Origin: Gammaproteobacteria bacterium
GTDB lineage: Bacteria > Pseudomonadota > Gammaproteobacteria > Enterobacterales > Kangiellaceae
Direction: 5' to 3'
Assembly (NCBI GenBank): GCA_013373375.1
Contig: JABXHY010000032.1
Span: 40,736 to 104,735 of the forward strand
DNA length: 64,000 nt
Shown: piece after piece, positions 38,146 to 48,100 of the stretch
How the letters are laid out: each line of letters begins with the position of its first letter
Numbering within the stretch: the first letter of the stretch is position 1
Notes under the pieces: generated by a model
What the model was told of the DNA's origin: nothing
The model's database searches: none
What the model saw: the letters and a program-made list of their open reading frames with translations, nothing else
Translations under genes and position numbers: made by a program

Positions 38146-39825
38146 ATGAATTTACACCGAATCAAAAAGAGAATGTGCAAATTTATCGGCGGTTTAAGCT
38201 TAGCGCTATTAAGCAGCGTTAGTATGGCCAGTAGTGTTCAAGTCGATTCGTCCAAAGTTAAAGTCTTACAACATTCAAAGGGTTGGCAGTTGATGGATGT
38301 GCAAAATGAGGCGCTATCGATTCAGTCCAAAAAGAAATCCTTTTCCAGGGTTTATTTAATTAGCTCTTTGGAGGGTATCAAAAACGCCCCTATCGATGCC
38401 GCAATGAAAAAAGAATTAGCAATAGCTCATAAACTCGCTAAGAAAAAAGGTGAGGAGTTTTTTGTAGCCATTAATGCCGATGTCGCAGAAACTGGCTTAT
38501 CAGCACTGAAAGGTCTACAACAAAATCAAAGAATGCAATGCAAGGCTGGTTGGGTTGAAAAAAATGAATCCTTTCCAAGAGATTTTTCTTATGCCGACAG
38601 TCGCGAGTTTCGGATTGACTTGCCGATTGACGGACAAGACTCCGCTTACATTCGAACCATTGCCGATGTAAACCTTACTGGTAAGGTTGAGTTCACAGCT
38701 TACTACGAAGTAAAGCAAACCTGGTTTTGTGTGCCCTACATGTTCCGTTATATCCGAAGTGAAGTGACCGCGAATGCCGACCTACATCGTGCCGGATTCA
38801 ACATCGAGGGTGAAATTGCTGCAGATTTTAATCGTGTGTTCCAAAGCGAAATGATCAAGCTGATTGATCACAGCTGGAACTTTATGGTGGGCCCTATTCC
38901 TGTTGTCTTCAACATTGAAGCGCCGCTGTCGGTTGGATTAGAAACTCATGCACAGCACCGCGAAAGTTTGTCGATGGACGCCGCTATTTCTGGTCGTTTG
39001 TCGGCAAGCATCAGTTGTGCTCCTGGAAGCGATTGTGAAGAACAACATGATTTTAATTTTCAATACATCGGCGATGGTCCTTACATAGATGCCAACGCGC
39101 AAGCGGCAGCAAGAGCGTATCTTGATATTAAAGTCGCAGGGTCGCTTTATAACAGTTCGTCAATTGGCGCTTGGGCTTCAGCGCAACCTTACATTACCAC
39201 TAAAGCTTGGGGTTATGCCGGTAATACCTGCGGTGATGCAAACCTTGATGGCGTAAACGAAAATGTATTCGGCGCAACATTAGATGCTGGAGCTGGTGTT
39301 CATTTGTTTGCTGGTTACGATTTATTGAATATCGGTGAAGTTTTCCCAATTGCAGAAGATTTGTTGGACTTTGTTTGGTGGGATTATGAATTAGAAGGTC
39401 GATACGCCGAGTCATTTTATCGTCATCTTCTTTTTACCGACCTGCTTGGTAACTCAACGGTTCTCAATCCAGTAATGCGCAGCGATGTTAGAGACAACAA
39501 TGTTCGATTGAATTTTGGTATGCGTGCTTGTTTACCGTTTGTTGATGAATTGGAAATGACCGTTGATTGGGGTGATGGAACAATACAACAAACGACTTAT
39601 GGTTTAAGAGGTATGACTGCCCTTGAGCACGAATACAAAGACACTGGAACTTATACGGTAACAGTTAGCGCAGGCAGTGATGCATTAGGTCGAGAGTATA
39701 ATCGGTCGAGCAGTATGCAAATTGACATTGCTGATTCGAAAGACGCTATTAAGGTAAGAGAGATTGTCAAACCTAAACCCGATTTAAATCAATGGTCACG
39801 TTTTTTAACTTGGCTATCTAAGTAA
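38146..39825 (+). CDS. Secreted protein with C-terminal PKD domain
   Basis: About 559 residues from the ATG at 38146, which directly precedes a basic leader and a hydrophobic stretch ending SVSMASS. An upstream ATG (38095) adds 17 hydrophilic residues before the signal peptide and is less likely. The central region (about 110-430) is unrecognised and contains Cys pairs. The C-terminal part is a PKD-type beta domain (MTVDWGDGT, then HEYKDTGTYTVTVSAG). Similar PKD modules recur in the BspA-type lipoproteins downstream. Likely extracellular. Confidence 0.75.
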   Translation: MNLHRIKKRMCKFIGGLSLALLSSVSMASSVQVDSSKVKVLQHSKGWQLMDVQNEALSIQSKKKSFSRVYLISSLEGIKNAPIDAAMKKELAIAHKLAKKKGEEFFVAINADVAETGLSALKGLQQNQRMQCKAGWVEKNESFPRDFSYADSREFRIDLPIDGQDSAYIRTIADVNLTGKVEFTAYYEVKQTWFCVPYMFRYIRSEVTANADLHRAGFNIEGEIAADFNRVFQSEMIKLIDHSWNFMVGPIPVVFNIEAPLSVGLETHAQHRESLSMDAAISGRLSASISCAPGSDCEEQHDFNFQYIGDGPYIDANAQAAARAYLDIKVAGSLYNSSSIGAWASAQPYITTKAWGYAGNTCGDANLDGVNENVFGATLDAGAGVHLFAGYDLLNIGEVFPIAEDLLDFVWWDYELEGRYAESFYRHLLFTDLLGNSTVLNPVMRSDVRDNNVRLNFGMRACLPFVDELEMTVDWGDGTIQQTTYGLRGMTALEHEYKDTGTYTVTVSAGSDALGREYNRSSSMQIDIADSKDAIKVREIVKPKPDLNQWSRFLTWLSK

Positions 39826-39845
39826 TAGATATAAATCTTATTTAG

Positions 39846-39889
39846 CATGACTAACTCGCCGTATTGTACGGTGGGATAGTCATGTTTTT
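39846..39889 (+). terminator. Rho-independent terminator of the PKD-protein gene
   Basis: Outer stem CATGACTA (39846-39853) / TAGTCATG (39877-39884) with an inner CCGTA/TACGG stem, followed by TTTTT at 39885-39889. It lies about 20 bp after the stop. Confidence 0.85.
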
Positions 39890-40238
39890 AGAATTTTAAA
39901 AAACGAATCTGTCCCAATTGTCACTTACTGTCATTTCTTTCTTTGTTTTAATTGCCGCAATGTTATAGATGACGCCTTCCTATGAAGATCGGTAGTTATT
40001 GGTGACTTATAAGGTCTACTTTTCAATACACAGTCAAACATTCAACTTTGCTCCTGTAGTGCACTTATCCTGTAATGTAACAGGCAAATATTCACCTTAC
40101 GCTTGAAGTGAAACATACATAAATGGTGCTAGTGGAAAGCGCTAGCAAATGTCTGAACAACACAGTTTGCACCTAATAAAACGACGAGTCTAGGTAAACG
40201 CTAATCCCTCGCTCAAAGAAAATTCAATTCTATTTTAT
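39890..40238. other. Intergenic region, nothing recognised
   Basis: About 350 bp between the terminator of the PKD gene and the end of the convergent GGDEF/EAL gene. No ORF, repeat or RNA signature is evident. Confidence 0.5.
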
Positions 40239-43094
40239 CTAACTCAGCGGGCTGGGTTTATCAAAATAATAACCTTGAGCATAATCAACGTTAAGCTCAA
40301 CGAGTCGTTCAACCGCTTCACGGGTTTCAACAAACTCGGCAACCACTGTTAACCCAATAACATGAGAGATGTCGGTTATTGATTTTACCAAGGCTTTATC
40401 GAAAGGATCCGTAAGACTTTCTCTTATGAAAGCACCATCAATTTTGATTGAGTCGACAGGCAAAGAACGAAGGTATGAGTAAGAAGTATGGCCACTACCA
40501 AAGTCATCTAATGCAAAACGAAAACCATCTTTTCGCAGTGACTGAATAAGCTCAATACAGTGACTCAGCTGAGCTATAGCCGAACTTTCTGTAATTTCGA
40601 AGCATACTAAGGAGCGCTGGATTTGATATTTACTCGCTTGTTCGACTATGAAATTAAGCAACGAACTGTCAGATAATGTCTTTCCACTCAAGTTTATATT
40701 AATTTGTGAAATATTCGAATTAGATTCATTCGTTTTCGAAATAAACTTAAATACGTTCTCAATCACCCACTTATCGATAAGAGGGATTAAATCATAAGCC
40801 TCAGCCACAGGAAGAAACAAACCAGGGCTCAGCAACTCATCTCCATCTTTCATGCGAATCAGTACTTCAAAGCGCTCAGAGTTGTCCGAAGGCTTTAATG
40901 GCATGATCGATTGCTTATAAAGTATAAACTCATCATTTTGTAAGGCATGGTGAATTTTTTCTATGACAAGTTCATCCGTGTTTTTCTTTTCGATCAAATC
41001 AGTGCAGTGATGATAAAACACCACCTTATCTCTTCCTGTCTCCTTGGCAATATCGCAAGCAGCAACCGCCAACTTCAAGACGGTCTCGGCATCTTTTTCA
41101 TTACCATTAAGCATAGTCACACCTATACTCGCTGTTAACGGTCGACTTTTAGACTCTGAATGTCGAACTTTATTTTTTATATTGTTTTTAAGCTTTTCGA
41201 GGATATTCAGTGCGTCTTTCTCTCGGCAGTTTTGAAGTAACACCGCGAACTCATCGGCTGAAATACGCGCAATCTTATCGTAATCTCGAAACAAGTCCAC
41301 CATAATCTTAGAGACATCTGTTAAGACTTTATTGCCAACTTTCGTTCCTAAATGTTGATTAATATTCTTAAAGTAATCCAGATTAACTATCACAAATGCA
41401 TGGTTTCTCTCATCCGGATACATATTAAGCAACGCCCGACTCAAATAATTCATAATACTTTGACGGTTCAGCAAGTAAGTCAGTGGATCGTAGATATTCA
41501 GAAATTTAACTTTATTACTTTGCTGTTTGGCATGGGAAACATCCAAAAAACTGCCACGAATATGCCCGTCAGAGGTTTTGGTCAACGACTGCAGGGGAAC
41601 TTTTAACCATACTTTTCCACCGCTTAAAGCTTTGGCTTCCAATTCTAAAAAGCCAGACTTTGCAGGTTCATCAATCAACTGTTTGAATTTTTCTTGACTG
41701 CCTGCGTCAACAAATAAATCTGTGAAAAGGTTATAGCTACAAGACAGTAGTTCTTCTGTGGATTTCGCCCCAACAATGTTAAGAAAAGCCGTATTGGTCG
41801 ATTTAATACCTCCATCCAAATTAACAGTAAAATGCGCCTCTTCACTGGAGTCATAGAGTTCTTTATATCGCTCAAAATATTGCTGGGATTTAAACTCTGC
41901 GTCTATCTTCTCTTTCTTTTCGATGTTTATCCTATCGGTCAATGCTAAGCTAAAAATTGCTGAGCAAACAATCGCCGTTAAATGAGCTGCAACACTCGGA
42001 AGATGCCAGTCGACCAAGATACCTGTAATATTTAGAGCCCAAAATATAACGCCAATCGTGATCAATGAAAAAGATAGCAAAAAGAACCTTGCTGCTTTAA
42101 CACCTTGCTTATAGGCGTAGATAGCAAATCCCAGTCCAATTGCCGTACAAAAGAATACTGAGCTAATTGCGATAGAGATGGAATACTTGTAAGGGATAAA
42201 AAAGACAAGTAGCAACTGAGCCATCAAAAAATATCGTGTGATAATGAGAATTGAATGATAGCGAGATACCGTACTTCGGAAGGAGAACATCCGCTCGACA
42301 AGTAAAGTAAAAAACAAAACTGTCAAGAACACAAAAAATGGAATACTTATTCCGTTCCATTTTGAAAATGTTGGCCATAAATAATGAAAAGCAATTCCGT
42401 GGAAAGAAACATAAAAAAACATAAAAGAGAGAAACGCGACCGCTAGCAAAGCGTACATTCCTTCCTTTAACGCAATTGATATAAATAAATTGTATACAAA
42501 CATGATCAAAAGTACGCCGACAACAATACCTTGCAGGATCGACTGATGAGCGAACTTTTCAGAAAAAATTGTGGCTGGCGCGATACTAATTGGAACATTT
42601 AAGGCAGAACTGGATTCAATTCTAAAAATAATTATCGCGCTATCATCGGGCTGGAACTTCAAAGGAATGACAAAGTATGGATGATCGAATAATCGATCAT
42701 GGAAAGGATAAGTATCGCCTAATTGATATGATGCTCGAATGTTGCTCGATGCCTGATCAATAATAAAAACCCTAACGTCATCAAGCAGAGGATATTCTAT
42801 GCTTAAATAGTAATCTGCTTCTAACTGCATCTGATGTTTAATAGGAATGATGTACCAATAGGTACTCTCCTGAAAACTAAGGTTTTGCGGAACACCTTGT
42901 TTCAATCCCTCGCTTTTCATCAATTCCATTGCATCCGAAAAATGCATGTTTGATTTTGAATCTTCAAAAAGATAAGCGTATTCGTTCAGATAAACCGAGG
43001 TCTTTAAAGAATCTCCAATAACATAAGCACCGCTCCGAGGCTCAGCCCCCATCGCAGAGCTAACAATCAGAATAAGTAAAACGAGGATTCTCAT
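40239..43094 (-). CDS. 7TM sensor with degenerate GGDEF and intact EAL domain
   Basis: A 951-residue membrane signalling protein. It has a signal peptide and a periplasmic 7TMR-DISM-type sensor (about 20-175), then seven membrane helices (about 185-390), a PAS-like domain (about 415-525) and GGDEF (about 540-690), and a C-terminal EAL (about 700-950). The GGDEF signature reads ISADEF, so cyclase activity is doubtful. The EAL side keeps EVLIRM, ALDDFGSGHTSYSYL, SIKIDG and AQGYYFDKP, so it should degrade c-di-GMP. It is followed upstream on the same strand by a diguanylate cyclase, giving a likely opposed pair. Confidence 0.92.
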   Translation of the reverse strand: MRILVLLILIVSSAMGAEPRSGAYVIGDSLKTSVYLNEYAYLFEDSKSNMHFSDAMELMKSEGLKQGVPQNLSFQESTYWYIIPIKHQMQLEADYYLSIEYPLLDDVRVFIIDQASSNIRASYQLGDTYPFHDRLFDHPYFVIPLKFQPDDSAIIIFRIESSSALNVPISIAPATIFSEKFAHQSILQGIVVGVLLIMFVYNLFISIALKEGMYALLAVAFLSFMFFYVSFHGIAFHYLWPTFSKWNGISIPFFVFLTVLFFTLLVERMFSFRSTVSRYHSILIITRYFLMAQLLLVFFIPYKYSISIAISSVFFCTAIGLGFAIYAYKQGVKAARFFLLSFSLITIGVIFWALNITGILVDWHLPSVAAHLTAIVCSAIFSLALTDRINIEKKEKIDAEFKSQQYFERYKELYDSSEEAHFTVNLDGGIKSTNTAFLNIVGAKSTEELLSCSYNLFTDLFVDAGSQEKFKQLIDEPAKSGFLELEAKALSGGKVWLKVPLQSLTKTSDGHIRGSFLDVSHAKQQSNKVKFLNIYDPLTYLLNRQSIMNYLSRALLNMYPDERNHAFVIVNLDYFKNINQHLGTKVGNKVLTDVSKIMVDLFRDYDKIARISADEFAVLLQNCREKDALNILEKLKNNIKNKVRHSESKSRPLTASIGVTMLNGNEKDAETVLKLAVAACDIAKETGRDKVVFYHHCTDLIEKKNTDELVIEKIHHALQNDEFILYKQSIMPLKPSDNSERFEVLIRMKDGDELLSPGLFLPVAEAYDLIPLIDKWVIENVFKFISKTNESNSNISQININLSGKTLSDSSLLNFIVEQASKYQIQRSLVCFEITESSAIAQLSHCIELIQSLRKDGFRFALDDFGSGHTSYSYLRSLPVDSIKIDGAFIRESLTDPFDKALVKSITDISHVIGLTVVAEFVETREAVERLVELNVDYAQGYYFDKPSPLS

Positions 43095-43143
43095 AAATCA
43101 ACTAAATCCATCGAAACACAGATTAGAACTAAAACACCCCGCT

Positions 43144-44184
43144 TCACTTCGGAATCTCTATCAACTGCACTTGATTTCGACCGGCCGCTTTCGCTTGATA
43201 AAGTGCTTTATCTGCCGTCTGAAGCAGCTCTTGTGAATCGACCGTTCCTTTCCCCACCTTATACGAAGATATTCCAAAACTGCAGGTTACTTTTAAGTTT
43301 TGACCATCAACACTAAAATTATGAGATGCTATTTTCTCTCGGATTCTCTCTGCAACCACTTTACTCTGCTCTGCATTAGCGTTCGTCAGAACAAGTATAA
43401 ACTCCTCCCCACCAAATCGGGCTACCCAATCCGTCTCGGCTCTGATGCATTCGTGAGCAAGCTCGATAAAATGCCGTAATACGAGATCACCAGCCGAGTG
43501 TCCGTATTCATCATTGATTGATTTAAAGTGATCAAGATCGGCAAAAATCACCGACATTGGGTACTTAATACGTCTTGACTTTTTCAGCTCCAATGGCAAG
43601 TTATTGTCAAGGTACATACGGTTATAGCAGCCTGTCAGTGGGTCTGTATTCGACAATGCAAAAATTGTTTTATTCAAAGAAATTACTTTTTGAACCAGCT
43701 GAAAACCCTTAAAGGCGAAAAGTAAGAAGTAAAGAACTAAAAAAACTGAAATAACCATCTGCATATGAGAGCTAGCTTTTACCCAAGTTAAAAGACCTAA
43801 CATCTCACCCGCAAAAATCACTGAGGCAATTACCAATAGGGTTGAGGCTGCCATCTTGATCGATCCAACGAAGGTCGCATTGGTTAACAAGATAAGAACG
43901 ATGGCCAAGAATAAATATGGAGAGGGAGTGAGTAGAAATACACTCGTCGACATCAAAGCGTCAAAGTGCATGTTATAGACTTCAGTTTTTTTAGTCGGCC
44001 ATTTTTTCGAGAACTGAAACGCTATAAAAGGCCAAAGCAGTCCAACCACAACCACAATTATCCCAGGGTTCTCAACAAACCTCTTATAATCAATCAATCC
44101 GGCAATTGCTAAGAAAGAATAGGCCGCGATAATTCGAGGTACGAAATTTATGAGCGCCAGCGGATGAAGTTTTTTTCTACTCAC
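43144..44184 (-). CDS. Membrane-bound diguanylate cyclase (GGEEF)
   Basis: About 346 residues from a GTG at 44184 preceded by AAGG at 6 nt; a TTG at 44241 would add 19 residues. Multiple N-terminal membrane helices (about six) precede a GGDEF domain starting at DPLTGCYNRMYLD. The active site RFGGEEF is intact, and so is the metal-binding IFADLDHFKSIND. The inhibitory RxxD site is not present at its usual distance (AETD instead), so product inhibition may be absent. It lies 49 bp upstream of the EAL protein on the same strand. Confidence 0.92.
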   Translation of the reverse strand: MSRKKLHPLALINFVPRIIAAYSFLAIAGLIDYKRFVENPGIIVVVVGLLWPFIAFQFSKKWPTKKTEVYNMHFDALMSTSVFLLTPSPYLFLAIVLILLTNATFVGSIKMAASTLLVIASVIFAGEMLGLLTWVKASSHMQMVISVFLVLYFLLFAFKGFQLVQKVISLNKTIFALSNTDPLTGCYNRMYLDNNLPLELKKSRRIKYPMSVIFADLDHFKSINDEYGHSAGDLVLRHFIELAHECIRAETDWVARFGGEEFILVLTNANAEQSKVVAERIREKIASHNFSVDGQNLKVTCSFGISSYKVGKGTVDSQELLQTADKALYQAKAAGRNQVQLIEIPK

Positions 44185-44225
44185 AAGATACCTTATTCTA
44201 TAACTTGTTGATAATAATAGTACAT

Positions 44226-44420
44226 TTAATTTTTGTCGCAATTATTAATGACTAAGTAAAATGCTCTTTTCATACTAGAATGTTTGGTAAGCTTTTCAAC
44301 AGTCGAACTATATTTTTTCTTGAAGTGGTCACTGGTTCCGCTAAGTGCTAAATACACCAGAATCACTGTTGGTAGAATAGAGATCAGAAGATTGGCAGCT
44401 TCGTGCCATGCGAGGTGCAC
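44226..44420 (-). CDS. Possible small membrane ORF, 64 residues
   Basis: The frame opens with GTG at 44420 and encodes one hydrophobic helix (LLISILPTVILVYLALSG) and a basic tail. It lies just upstream of the cyclase. There is no good Shine-Dalgarno and no recognised family. It may be real or a remnant; support is weak. Confidence 0.3.
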   Translation of the reverse strand: MHLAWHEAANLLISILPTVILVYLALSGTSDHFKKKYSSTVEKLTKHSSMKRAFYLVINNCDKN

Positions 44421-45193
44421 AAAGGTAAAGTAAGGTAAAAATGTTCTTACGTTTCAGGAATAATGACTCGACTAAGTTAGGTTTGAACAAACTGACTTGC
44501 ATATCGATTTCAGTCAATTAATCATTGATACCGTGACCTGAGTTTCCCCCAATAAAATGGACCGCCTAGAAGAGGCACGAACAATTGACGCCGAAATTTC
44601 GGATACTTGGTTAAATGCTGATAGTGAGTATATTGAATATCAGGAGTATCTTTCACTTAGCGAAACATTAAACTCTTCAATATAGCTTTTTTTCGAATAC
44701 GATTTTAAATGAGTAAAAAATTTGTACAGTAATAGTTGGTGACGTCTAAATGTCTGGCTCATCTTTATGAAATTTTCTATTCTTTATTTTGCTTCATTCG
44801 ACTCAATCTACAGCGTGAGTCGGAAAGAATTAAAATCAAATAAATCTGCCCGTTTTTGATTCTCTATGGTAATAGGTTTGCCATAACGCGATTGGATTAT
44901 CCGACCAAATACGGCAACACATGACCCTACCCCATATTGTTTCTGGTTTGATGTAGTTACTGACATGAGACCTCTCTATTAAACAACCGTCATTTATTAT
45001 TGATACCGTGACCTGACCCTATCACTCTCATAACCTCATCACTTTCCGTTCGTCCAGACTTAGAAATATTAAACATTAAACCAACAGGCAAAGGGTTGGA
45101 GGCGCAAGTTTCGATATTCCAGCCTCCATTATTCTGAAAGTATAAACCATTCTTGTTTCTATTCACTATGTATACTCAGTCTGATATGCCGAC
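44421..45193. other. Decayed segment with direct repeats and gene remnants
   Basis: This 773-bp stretch holds no intact gene. It contains an 18-bp exact direct repeat ATTGATACCGTGACCTGA at 44524-44541 and 44999-45016. Between the copies are two short protein-like frames: plus 44557-44685, MDRLEEARTIDAEISDTW...; minus 44808-44966, MSVTTSNQKQYGVGSC.... The stretch GAGTTTCCCCCAATAAAATGG beside the first copy resembles an insertion-sequence end, but no transposase is present. From 45031 to 45193 it is homologous to the downstream lipoprotein (see next entry). Confidence 0.6.
45031..45193 (-). pseudogene. Dead Ig-like module trailing the large BspA-type gene
   Basis: Read in the frame of the lipoprotein past its TAA, this DNA encodes GLYFQNNGGWNIETCASNP and then LPVGL, ending near SKSGRT. 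It matches the module that follows the first repeat array inside the gene (SLYFQSNGGWNIETCTSNP, LPDGL, SQSGRT). Stops at the gene end and ten codons on (TAA, TGA) block it. It is a relict third cassette, showing that the gene once extended further. Confidence 0.8.
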
Positions 45194-48100
45194 TTAATTG
45201 AGTATTAAAGCGTCAAGTTTACCTCCATCATAAATAGTCCAGTTATTATCGTTTATTAATTTATCGCGCGCTGTTTTTCCTGCGTTAGAGTAAGTGCTTT
45301 CGCCAGCGTCGAAAATTACATCTTGCTGAACATTTTGACTGCTCCACCCTAACAGTAATGAATCATAATTATCAGTTGAGACCATGGCATTTCTAAACAT
45401 TCCTTCCATATTGATGACTGACTCAATATTCCAACTTCCTAAGTTTTGGTTAAATGAAGTGGCACCAAAAAACATAAAGCTCATATCCGTTACCGATGAC
45501 ACATCCCATTGACTAATATCACGGTTAAAGCTGGTTGCACTTTCAAACATATTGCTTGTGTCAGTCACAGAGGACATATTCCACTGACTTAGGTCGCCAT
45601 TAAAGTTGGTCGCCCCAGCAAACATTCCTTTCATATTAATAACAGAAGATACATCCCACTGGCTTAAGTCGCTACTAAAACTGCTAGCGCCCCTGAACAT
45701 AGTATTCATATCCATCACAGAAGAAACATCCCATAGGCTGAGGTCTTGACTGAAATTTTCTGCTTCTCCAAACATTCCTACCATATTGGTAACAGATGAA
45801 ACGTCCCACTGACTGATGTCACTGTTAAAATCAGTCGCTTGCTGAAACATGCCACCCATATCCGTTACCGATGACACATCCCAACCGCTGATGTCGGCAT
45901 TGAAGTTCGACGCCTCTGAAAACATATATTGCATTTCGATAACCGAAGAGACATCCCAGCCGCTGAGATCACTATTGAAACTCGGAGCACGTTGAAACAT
46001 GCCTCTCATGAACCTAACCGACGACACATCCCAGGCGCTAATGTCACCATTGAAACGAGACGCTTCGTAGAACATCCCTTCCATGTTGATCACCGATGAC
46101 ACGTCCCACTCGCTAATATTGCTGTTAAAGTTGGTCGCGCCGAAAAACGTCTGGCGTATATTAGTGACTGACGACACATCCCAGAGACTGAGATCGCTGT
46201 CAAAATTAGTGGCGTTAGCAAACATTTGATCCATATTCGTCACACTGGAAACATCCCATTGACTCAGGTCACCACTAAAACTTGATGCTCCTGAGAACAT
46301 ATTCGCCATGGTGGTTACCGAAGAGACATTCCAGTCACTAATATCTTGGTTAAAGGCTTTGGCACCATTGAATAGCCCCGACATATTGACAACGGATGAG
46401 ACATTCCAGTTGCTGAGGTCTTGATTAAAAGCGATCGCGTTATTAAATACTGTTCGCATATTAGTCACGGATGATACATCCCAGTCGCTGAGGTCTCCGT
46501 TGAAATTTGGCGCATCGTAAAACATCGCTTCCATGTTGGTGACAGAAGACACATCCCAACGGCTAATATCCCCATTAAAACTTATCGCTTCGTAAAACAT
46601 ACTCCCCATATTGGAGACAGACGAGACGTCCCAATCACTGATATCGCCATTAAAACTCAATGCACCACGAAACATAGCACCCATATCGGTCACTGATGAA
46701 ACGTCCCATTCACTAATATCCCCATTAAATCGCCTGGCTTCCGCAAACATATGGTTCATATTAGTAACTGCAGACATATTAGGTACATCTGTTGCGTTTA
46801 ACACGACATTACTGTAAGTGAACGCGCCTTCTCCCGACAGCCACTCAATATTGCCCCATTGCTCCACCGAAAGAAGTTTCTTTGCATCGCTTTGAAAATA
46901 AGAAAAATAGGTTTGAGGAAAGACGCCCACGATAGTAATCGTGTAGGTCCCGGCAGAGGCATAAGTGTGAGTGGTAAATCCGGTAACATTCCTATCCTTT
47001 GTGCCGTCACCCCAGTCAATGTCGTAGTCGTAGTTTAAATCTTGGTTGACACTGATTTGGATTTGGTTGTTTTCCGAAATACCTTCGTTATCTGTTTTCC
47101 AGGTAGTAATAAATGCGGTGCCAGGAGAGCTAATAGAAATTGTGACGGTCGCTTCACTGCTACCGTATTGATTAGTTGCTGTAATAGTATACACCTGAGC
47201 TCGCTGTTCAGTCGTTGGCGTTCCGCTTATTACACAAGTTCGGCCAGATTGAGAAACCGATAATGTCAGACCATCAGGCAATGGATTGGAGGTGCAAGTT
47301 TCAATATTCCAGCCGCCATTACTCTGAAAGTAAAGGCTGTTTATGACTCTATTAACCCTGTATGTTCGCTCTGACATATCCTCAAGATTGGGCACTAATG
47401 CTTCAAAGTTGCCGGCGTCATAAATTACCCAATTATAACTATCGATTAAAACATCACGTGCGACTTTAGCTCCATCGGAATAAGCGCTTTGGCCTGCATC
47501 AAAAAATATATCTTGTTGTACATTTTGACCAGCCCACCCCATCAATAGTGCGTCATAATTACTGGTTGATAACTTTGCATAACGAAACATAGCTTCCATG
47601 TCGGTCACGGACTCAATAGTCCAACTACCCAAATTTTGGTCGAATGAAGATGCTTCATAAAACATGTAGCCCATATCCACGACTGACGATACATTCCATT
47701 GACTGATGTTGCTATTAAAGCTGGAAGCCCTCGAGAACATGCTTCCCATATTCATAACTGAGAAGACGTTCCACTGGCTGAGGTCTCCATTAAAACTGGT
47801 AGCCTCGAAGAACATGCTTCCCATATCCGTAACAGACGACACATCCCACTGGCTGATGTCACCATTGAAACTGGAAGCTCCCGAAAACATTGAATGCATA
47901 TTAGTAACTGATGAGACATTCCATTGACTGATGTCACTATTAAAGCTCAATGCAAATGTAAACATCTCTCCCATATTAGTGACGGAAACCAAATTCCACA
48001 GACCCAGGTTACGGTCAAAGTTAGTTGCGCCAGCAAACATTCTGCGCATATCAGTCACAGCTGACACATCCCATTGACTGATGTCGCTATTAAAGTGAGT

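Noticed and set aside
44524..45016. Complete insertion sequence bounded by the 18-bp repeats
   Set aside because: The repeats are direct, not inverted, and no transposase frame lies between them.
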